From the NCBI RefSeq assembly GCF_030143245.1, contig NZ_JARJNS010000009.1, positions 43,672-107,671 of the forward strand: a stretch of DNA of 64,000 nucleotides. Direction: 5' to 3'. Made by a program: the position numbers and the translations under genes. Source of the stretch: Rhabdaerophilum sp. SD176. GTDB lineage: Bacteria; Pseudomonadota; Alphaproteobacteria; Rhizobiales; Beijerinckiaceae. Shown here piece by piece: positions 60,300 to 64,000 of the stretch; the first letter of the stretch is position 1, and the number at the start of each line of letters is the position of its first letter. Below the pieces are notes generated by a model that was not told where the DNA came from, did no database searches, and saw only the letters and a program-made list of their open reading frames with translations.

Positions 60300-61268
60300 A
60301 TGTCGAAGCATCATATCATGCTATGGCTCAAAAATGAGATATCAATCCATTTTAGTTATGAGTCGATCTTGAACCTACGTGACATCGATGTCTTTCGAGC
60401 AATCATGAAAGCGGGTGGCGCGAGCAATGCAGCCGAGATTCTCGGAATTTCCCAGCCTGCAGTCAGCCGTGCCCTTGCCTCACTGGAGAGTGATGTCGGC
60501 TTCAGGCTGTTCGATCGGGTAAGGGGACGCTTAGTGCCAACCCGTGAAGGGCAACTGTTTCACCAGGAAGTGAGAGCAAGTCTGGCAGGGCTCGATCGCC
60601 TGAAACTGCGCGCCGCCCAGATCAGAGAAGTTGGCCAGGGTACTCTCAGCATCGCAAGCCTTTCGGCTCTCGGTCATGGAGTGGTCCCGCGGGCTATCGC
60701 GGCTTTCATCAAGAAGCACCCGGGTGTTCGTGTGAGTTACCAGGTCAGAACGTCCAACATCGTCCGAGACCTTGTCGCGTCGGGACAGGCAGATATCGGC
60801 CTTGCCGCGGACGAGGTCGATACCTCCGGTGTTCTACACACAGTGTTCACGACTCCCCGAGCAGTCTGCGTCATGCCTCAATCGCATCCGCTATCCCAGC
60901 TTCCCGAGATCACACCGGAAGATCTTGCTGGTGTACCGCTTCTAACGCTCGCGCCAGACGATACCGTTCGCCGTGCGATGAATGAAGCCTTCAACGAGGC
61001 GGGGATCACCCCTCAGATCCTGATTGAGACCCCTTATTCGCTATCGATAGCAATTCTTGCCGCGCAAGGCATCGGTGTAGGTCTTTGCAATCCCATGACC
61101 GTCGCTGACGATATGGTGAGGGGGCTAGCTGTACGCATTTTTAAGCCAGCCATCTATTTCCGAACGTTAGTTCTACGCCCTGCTGACAGCACAAGTTCCG
61201 TTTTACTGAACGAATTCATGGCAGAACTGTATCAGGCTCGAAACGCACTTTCATTTCAACCGGCTTGA
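60300..61268 (+). CDS. LysR-type transcriptional regulator
   Basis: About 322 residues. The HTH is NLRDIDVFRAIMKAGGASNA...ILGISQPAVSRALASLE, followed by the substrate-binding domain (IAAFIKKHPGVRVSYQVRTS, LVASGQADIGLAADEVDT). The residues before NLRDID are unusual, and a TTG start at 60369 giving MNLRDID is an attractive alternative. It is divergent from the beta-lyase/aap operon, which it probably activates with a sulfur amino acid or an O-acyl-serine as coinducer (inference). Confidence 0.9.
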   Translation: MSKHHIMLWLKNEISIHFSYESILNLRDIDVFRAIMKAGGASNAAEILGISQPAVSRALASLESDVGFRLFDRVRGRLVPTREGQLFHQEVRASLAGLDRLKLRAAQIREVGQGTLSIASLSALGHGVVPRAIAAFIKKHPGVRVSYQVRTSNIVRDLVASGQADIGLAADEVDTSGVLHTVFTTPRAVCVMPQSHPLSQLPEITPEDLAGVPLLTLAPDDTVRRAMNEAFNEAGITPQILIETPYSLSIAILAAQGIGVGLCNPMTVADDMVRGLAVRIFKPAIYFRTLVLRPADSTSSVLLNEFMAELYQARNALSFQPA

Positions 61269-61492
61269 GAACTGCGACGACGCCTGCTCAATTCTCGATG
61301 CAAAGCTTCAGGTTTGACCGCCAGTTCGTAGGCAAATGGCAGCCAGCGTCCTCTACCGGGAAGCGCATCGTTGTGGAACAACAGCCACGCGTCCTTTGTG
61401 TAACATCCGAACGTATAGCCATCGAACTCACTTTGAGCGCATCCGATAGCTATGCGGGCGGCACTATGGGCCGCCCGTCTAGATAACTTGGC

Positions 61493-62137
61493 TTACATCT
61501 TCTTGAGGTCGGTGTAGTCGCCATTGACCTTCAGCTTGATCGTGACTGTTTCCTTGTCACGATTGCGCCAGAACCAGCCATGGGTGCCGTCAAACTTCGC
61601 TTCGAGCACACCGGTATCGCCGGCCACGCCGCGATCCTTCTTGTAGCTCGTCTCGATCTTGCTCCAGGGCGTGCCGTGCATATCATAGTTGACCTTGCCG
61701 CCGGTCACTTCCCAGCCATAGTTCACCTTGGCCCCCTTCTTCATGGTCATCTTGTATTCAGCCCCTTCGCCGGGCTTGAGCGAGATCGTCAGCTCTTCGG
61801 AGCGTGCAGCCGCTTGAGCGATCTTGAGCTCCTGCGCCTGTGCTGACCCGATGATCCAGCTGGCGATCGTTGTGCCGAGGCTCGACTTTTTCTCCGGCTG
61901 GGACTGCTGATCCTTGATCCGGTCAGCTTCGGCTTCTGCCGCGAGCTGCTTCTTGATCTCGCCCATTTCGGTCAGCTTCAGCATGCGCCCGATCCCGGTG
62001 GGGTCGATCGCATGTTCGGCCGGCAACACGACCGTGAAGAGCAGGACGATCGCAACGACAAAAGCGATGATCGTCGATTTGATGAGCTGGGCCGTGCTCG
62101 GCAGTTCGGCGCGGCTGGGAATGTCAGAATTGTACAT
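61493..62137 (-). CDS. Single-span membrane anchor protein of the metal module
   Basis: 214 residues. One transmembrane helix (STIIAFVVAIVLLFTVVLPA), a charged region, then a periplasmic beta-rich domain (EELTISLKPGEGAEYKMTM, VNYGWEVTGGKVNYDMHGT, HGWFWRNRDKETVTIKLKV). It belongs to the unnamed transmembrane anchor family that accompanies HupE/UreJ proteins. It follows HupE by 11 bases. Function unknown; perhaps a metal chaperone or stabiliser of the HupE channel. Confidence 0.8.
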   Translation of the reverse strand: MYNSDIPSRAELPSTAQLIKSTIIAFVVAIVLLFTVVLPAEHAIDPTGIGRMLKLTEMGEIKKQLAAEAEADRIKDQQSQPEKKSSLGTTIASWIIGSAQAQELKIAQAAARSEELTISLKPGEGAEYKMTMKKGAKVNYGWEVTGGKVNYDMHGTPWSKIETSYKKDRGVAGDTGVLEAKFDGTHGWFWRNRDKETVTIKLKVNGDYTDLKKM

Positions 62138-62148
62138 GGGTCAGGTCC

Positions 62149-62880
62149 TCAAGCGAGTGATTTGACGTAGCCGGCGATATGCATGCCCATCAGGATGAAG
62201 CCGGCAGACATCATCGCGACATTGGCGGTGTAGGCGTGGCGCCAGAAGCCATCGGAACGGCGCCAGTAGCTCATGGCGATCAGGATCGCGCCGAGCGCCA
62301 GCAATTGCCCGAGCTCGACGCCGAGGTTGAAGGCGATGAGGTTGGTGAGCAGGCCATCCTGAGCGATCTGGTATTCCTGCACCTTGGCCGCGAGGCCAAA
62401 GCCATGGAACAGGCCGAAGATGAAGGTCGCCGCCTTAGTGTTCGGCTGGAACCCGAACCAGCGCCGGTAGGCGCCCATATTGTCCAGCGCTTTATAGACC
62501 ACTGAGAAGCCGATGATGGTATCGATGATGAAGGCGCTGATCGCGATGTTGTAATAGACGCCGAGGATCATCGTGGTCGAGTGGCCGATCGCGAACAGGG
62601 TCACATAGATCGCGATGTGGTTGAGCCGGTAGAGGAAGAAGATCACACCGGCCAGGAATAGCAGGTGATCATAGCCGGTCATCATGTGTTTCGCCCCGAG
62701 ATACATGAACGGGATGAAGTTGATGCCAGTAATCTCCTGGATATAGCCCTTATCGCCTTCCGCGACGGCATGCGCGAGGGCATGGCCGGGCAAGGCGAAG
62801 AGGCTCAGCGTGATGAGCGCGAACGTGAGGACAGCATTCCGGCCAAGCCGGATGGCTGCCCTCGGGGCAGTCTCTTGCAT
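62149..62880 (-). CDS. HupE/UreJ-family metal transporter
   Basis: 243 residues with a cleavable signal (ALITLSLFALPGHALAHA; His after the cut) and six membrane helices. Conserved MMTGYDHLLFLAGVIFFLY (HxxxxDHxxF-like motif), FAIGHSTTMILG and FGLFHGFGLA match HupE/UreJ, a family linked to nickel or cobalt movement. First of two genes in the minus-strand part of the module, near a CsoR-type repressor. Confidence 0.88.
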   Translation of the reverse strand: MQETAPRAAIRLGRNAVLTFALITLSLFALPGHALAHAVAEGDKGYIQEITGINFIPFMYLGAKHMMTGYDHLLFLAGVIFFLYRLNHIAIYVTLFAIGHSTTMILGVYYNIAISAFIIDTIIGFSVVYKALDNMGAYRRWFGFQPNTKAATFIFGLFHGFGLAAKVQEYQIAQDGLLTNLIAFNLGVELGQLLALGAILIAMSYWRRSDGFWRHAYTANVAMMSAGFILMGMHIAGYVKSLA

Positions 62881-62936
62881 GGAAAAACTCCTGATGAAGG
62901 GAAATATGAGGCCACAGAATCAACCGTGCCGGTTCA

Positions 62937-63302
62937 TCAGGTATGGCGGGGCGGCCTTTCCAGCGGCGATTGCGTGCCAAGGGGCCCCTCCATCGTCTCG
63001 AGAGTGACAATGCTTTTTGGCAGCGGGCAAATTATCGGGTGGTTCAACCGGGCCGCCATAGCGGTCTCGTGACTGTGATCGCCAGGATTGTGTGGCTTGT
63101 GGCCGCTATGCTCTGGCTCATCATCATCATGCGAATGGCCGTGATCTGCTTGGCCATTCTCGTGATCTCCGACTGGCAGGCTGGCCAAGTCGGTCATCCC
63201 GGCGTCCGGCTTCCCATGAAAATGGAATTCAGCACGCAAAGGTGGCGCCAGCAGCAGGGCCAGCGTCAACAACCCGAACAGGATGGCTCGAAGGGCGTGC
63301 AT
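62937..63302 (-). CDS. His-rich exported protein, metal-binding candidate
   Basis: 121 residues with signal segment AILFGLLTLALLLAPPLRAE. The mature protein has clusters of His (EFHFHGK, ADHGHSHDDDEPEHSGHKPH, GDHSHETA) and a C-terminal ICPLPKSIVTLETMEGP. Histidine clusters of this type bind nickel, cobalt or zinc. ATG 63302 is chosen. It is divergent from the csoR/rcnR-type gene, with the operator between them. Confidence 0.75.
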   Translation of the reverse strand: MHALRAILFGLLTLALLLAPPLRAEFHFHGKPDAGMTDLASLPVGDHENGQADHGHSHDDDEPEHSGHKPHNPGDHSHETAMAARLNHPIICPLPKSIVTLETMEGPLGTQSPLERPPRHT

Positions 63303-63389
63303 GCAGCGATAACTGGTTCGGTGCCCGACATCGGGCAAGGCGATGAAAAGTGTTCAAACCACGAATGCGGTTAAAATTTGATTGATGTA

Positions 63390-63409
63390 TCCTATCAGGG
63401 GGGATAGGA
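63390..63409. promoter_or_regulatory. Operator for the CsoR/RcnR-type repressor
   Basis: Perfect inverted repeat TCCTATC-AGGGGG-GATAGGA with the G-tract centre typical of RcnR/CsoR/DmeR operators. It lies between the divergent His-rich protein gene and the repressor gene, so both would be metal-induced. High similarity in design to known family sites; binding itself is inferred. Confidence 0.8.
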
Positions 63410-63447
63410 CACAAAACACGCCATCCATTGTTTTGAAAGGCAAGGGC

Positions 63448-63717
63448 ATGTCTGTCCATTCCTCCCATCCCGAGATCATCAAGCGGCTGAAGCGCGCCGA
63501 GGGGCATCTCCATGCGATCATCGGGATGATCGACGCCGGACGGCCTTGTCTTGATCTCGCCCAGCAGTTGCACGCGGTCGAGAAGGCCGTAGCGGAAGCG
63601 AAGAAGACCCTGATCCGCGATCACCTCGACCATTGCCTCGAGGATGTTGCCGGCGCGATCTCGCGTGACCAGCGCCATGTGATCGACGAGTTCAAAGCCA
63701 TCACCAAATATCTGTGA
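63448..63717 (+). CDS. Metal-sensing repressor of the CsoR/RcnR family (DmeR-like)
   Basis: 89 residues. HPEIIKRLKRAEGHLHAIIG and GRPCLDLAQQLHAVEKAVAE, then RDHLDHCLEDVAGAISRDQR, form the all-helical family fold. Candidate ligands are N-terminal His, Cys in GRPC and His/Cys in DHLDHC, consistent with nickel or cobalt sensing. The ATG at 63448 follows an operator-containing leader; a longer frame runs back through the operator and is rejected. It should repress itself, the MFS gene downstream and the divergent His-rich gene. Confidence 0.9.
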   Translation: MSVHSSHPEIIKRLKRAEGHLHAIIGMIDAGRPCLDLAQQLHAVEKAVAEAKKTLIRDHLDHCLEDVAGAISRDQRHVIDEFKAITKYL

Positions 63718-63722
63718 GCCCC

Positions 63723-64000
63723 ATGCTTGGCGTGCTCGCGAACCGCACCTACCGGCACCTGTTCCTCGCGCAAGTTGTGGCGCTGATCGGGACCGGCCTT
63801 GCCACGGTGGCTTTGGGCTTGCTTGCTTTCTCGCTGGCGGGAGAGAATGCCGGCGCGGTTCTGGGCACCGCCTTGGCGATCAAGATGGTTGCCTATGTCG
63901 GCGTGGCGCCGGTCGCGATGGCCTTCGCGGAGCGCGTGCCGCGGCGGGCAATGCTCGTGGCGCTTGATCTCGTGCGGGCCGGGGTCGCGGTGTTCCTGCC
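63723..64000 (+). CDS. MFS exporter (NreB-like), N-terminal part, cut by the window end
   Basis: 93 codons from the ATG at 63723. The frame MLGVLANRTYRHLFLAQVVA then VAPVAMAFAERVPRRAMLVA shows the first helices and the basic loop of a major facilitator. It starts 5 bases after the repressor gene, so they are cotranscribed. NreB-type nickel exporters are often placed like this next to CsoR-type repressors. The substrate is inferred from context. Confidence 0.82.
   Translation, partial: MLGVLANRTYRHLFLAQVVALIGTGLATVALGLLAFSLAGENAGAVLGTALAIKMVAYVGVAPVAMAFAERVPRRAMLVALDLVRAGVAVFL

Overview
The window reads as a plasmid, or a chromid-like replicon, of an alphaproteobacterium, probably Rhodobacterales or Hyphomicrobiales (the order is inference). 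Evidence: a complete repABC replication/partition operon, a VirB/VirD4 type IV secretion cluster, GC-rich DNA, and a set of alphaproteobacterial accessory families (DUF736, DUF2493, strawberry-notch helicase, DUF6878, DUF6915, long ParB-like protein). No rRNA, tRNA or CRISPR array was seen.

Layout. 1-1566: the 5' part of a Tn3-family transposase and its divergent serine resolvase. 1550-4159: a GT4 glycosyltransferase and a beta-helix protein. 4628-8771: a three-gene restriction-modification-like operon (HTH regulator, N6-adenine methylase, PD-(D/E)XK protein) with inverted-repeat operators. 8895-12741: repA-repB-repC on the minus strand, a counter-transcribed RNA between repB and repC, and two identical 18-bp palindromes taken to be parS. 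12787-20848: plasmid accessory genes (DUF736, DUF2493, Toprim, giant methylase/helicase). 20955-31698: a defence-like island. 31991-38109: plasmid housekeeping genes, a VapBC pair and a broken PIN toxin next to its orphan antitoxin. 38235-53894: a divergent secretion region, with five small exported proteins on the minus strand and virB1-B11 plus virD4 on the plus strand. 54229-54827: a frameshifted cation transporter. 54893-61268: an aapJQMP amino-acid ABC transporter with a cystathionine beta-lyase-like gene and a divergent LysR regulator. 61493-64000: a nickel/cobalt-type module (membrane anchor, HupE/UreJ, His-rich exported protein, CsoR/RcnR-type repressor with a clear G-tract operator, MFS exporter cut by the window end).

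The most interesting segment is 22623-29966. On the minus strand, a metallo-beta-lactamase-fold protein, a single-chain E2-E1-JAB ubiquitin-like conjugation/deconjugation protein and a patatin phospholipase are tightly packed, followed by a TIR-domain protein. A divergent HTH repressor/ImmA peptidase pair faces a promoter whose -10 box lies in a palindrome. The logic resembles type II CBASS or Pycsar immunity (conjugation machinery plus a membrane- or NAD-attacking effector), but no cyclic-nucleotide synthase is visible; the MBL protein takes its place and ends in a C-terminal glycine. This is the best candidate for an undescribed anti-phage or anti-plasmid system.

Limits: all calls come from reading motifs and gene order; no database search was possible. 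Start codons were chosen from ribosome-binding sites and overlaps and are marked where uncertain.
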